A stretch of DNA of 64,000 nt from an uncultured Bacteroidia bacterium (GTDB lineage Bacteria; Bacteroidota; Bacteroidia; Bacteroidales; F082). Under the pieces are notes generated by a model, which saw only the letters and a program-made list of their open reading frames with translations, did no database searches and had not been told where the DNA came from. Location of the stretch: positions 1 to 64,000 of the forward strand of contig CADCIH010000004.1 of the NCBI GenBank assembly GCA_902801465.1. Reading direction: 5' to 3'. Positions 63,932 to 64,000 of this stretch are shown one piece after another; position 1 is the stretch's first letter; the number at the start of each line of letters is the position of its first letter. The position numbers and the translations under genes were made by a program.

Positions 63932-64000
63932 AATACGCCAATTTTGATATAGTATTTCAGGAAGTGCCTGATGAGGTGACCTTGGCCATCAACATCAGCA
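63925..64000 (+). CDS. nrdG: anaerobic RNR activating protein, first 25 codons (runs off the window)
   Basis: Radical-SAM activase that generates the glycyl radical on NrdD. The frame from the ATG at 63925 reads MLKYANFDIVFQEVPDEVT and continues LAINIS, the usual NrdG N-terminus just before its CxxxCxxC cluster, which would lie beyond base 64000. Its start overlaps the nrdD stop by 7 bp, as expected for the pair. Confidence 0.88.
   Translation, partial: MLKYANFDIVFQEVPDEVTLAINIS

Overview
The window looks like the chromosome of an uncultured member of the Bacteroidales (Bacteroidota). Evidence: many genes are preceded by the Bacteroidota -7 box TAnnTTTG (most often TATCTTTG) and lack purine-rich Shine-Dalgarno sequences. 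Marker families include DUF3098, DUF4292, DUF4175, a BACON-type lipoprotein, an S46 dipeptidyl-peptidase and proteins with a type IX secretion C-terminal sorting domain. The housekeeping order ftsX...DUF3098-uppP-truB-queA, flippase-dut-TPR-DUF4292-EnvC and DUF4175-ybeY-mnmG is typical of the group.

Layout. 1-985: start of glycyl-tRNA synthetase. 1145-3424: RING-like/TerD-like protein. 3542-9041 (minus): queA, truB, uppP, DUF3098 and ftsX, interrupted by two AT-rich secreted-protein genes. 9154-10761: acyl-CoA carboxylase beta subunit. 10770-14318 (minus): ABC exporter and U32 protease-like enzyme. 14360-31967: an envelope-glycan locus with three MBOAT O-acyltransferases, five AlgX/AlgJ-like SGNH proteins, an LtaS-like phosphatase-superfamily enzyme, a membrane-anchored GH16-like protein and a CotH-like kinase with a T9SS tail. 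31970-38651: S46 DPP7-type peptidase, pentapeptide/2TM protein, M49-like peptidase and YfcC-type transporter. 38648-46249 (minus): second CotH protein, a 43-residue lipoprotein, EnvC-like protein, DUF4292 lipoprotein, TPR protein, dUTPase and flippase. 46279-55662 (minus): orphan histidine kinase, methyltransferase, mnmG flanked by a strong and a weak parS-like site, ybeY and DUF4175. 55736-64000: BACON lipoprotein, GT-C-like membrane protein, tRNA-Cys, coiled-coil protein, tRNA-Thr, RNase R, nrdD and the start of nrdG.

Two things stand out. First, the MBOAT/SGNH locus looks like an expanded polysaccharide O-acylation system. All five SGNH proteins keep the Ser and His of the AlgX-type triad but lack the Asp two residues before the His. 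A helical C-terminal module is shared by all five and by the GH16-like protein.

Second, the region is peppered with short repeats. The main family is a 7-bp unit (CGGAAAA/CGGAGAA), usually arranged as long inverted repeats. Because 7 is not a multiple of 3, the perfect tandem is free of stops in all six frames and always encodes RKTENGK or FSVFRFP. It lies inside at least seven protein genes (in-frame), forms the signal peptide of one lipoprotein, and supplies the start or stop of others. A second family consists of a TACCGAT(A/G)T head plus a hairpin and abuts stop or start codons. A third is AT-rich (AGATAAAAGTT) and sits only at stop/start junctions.
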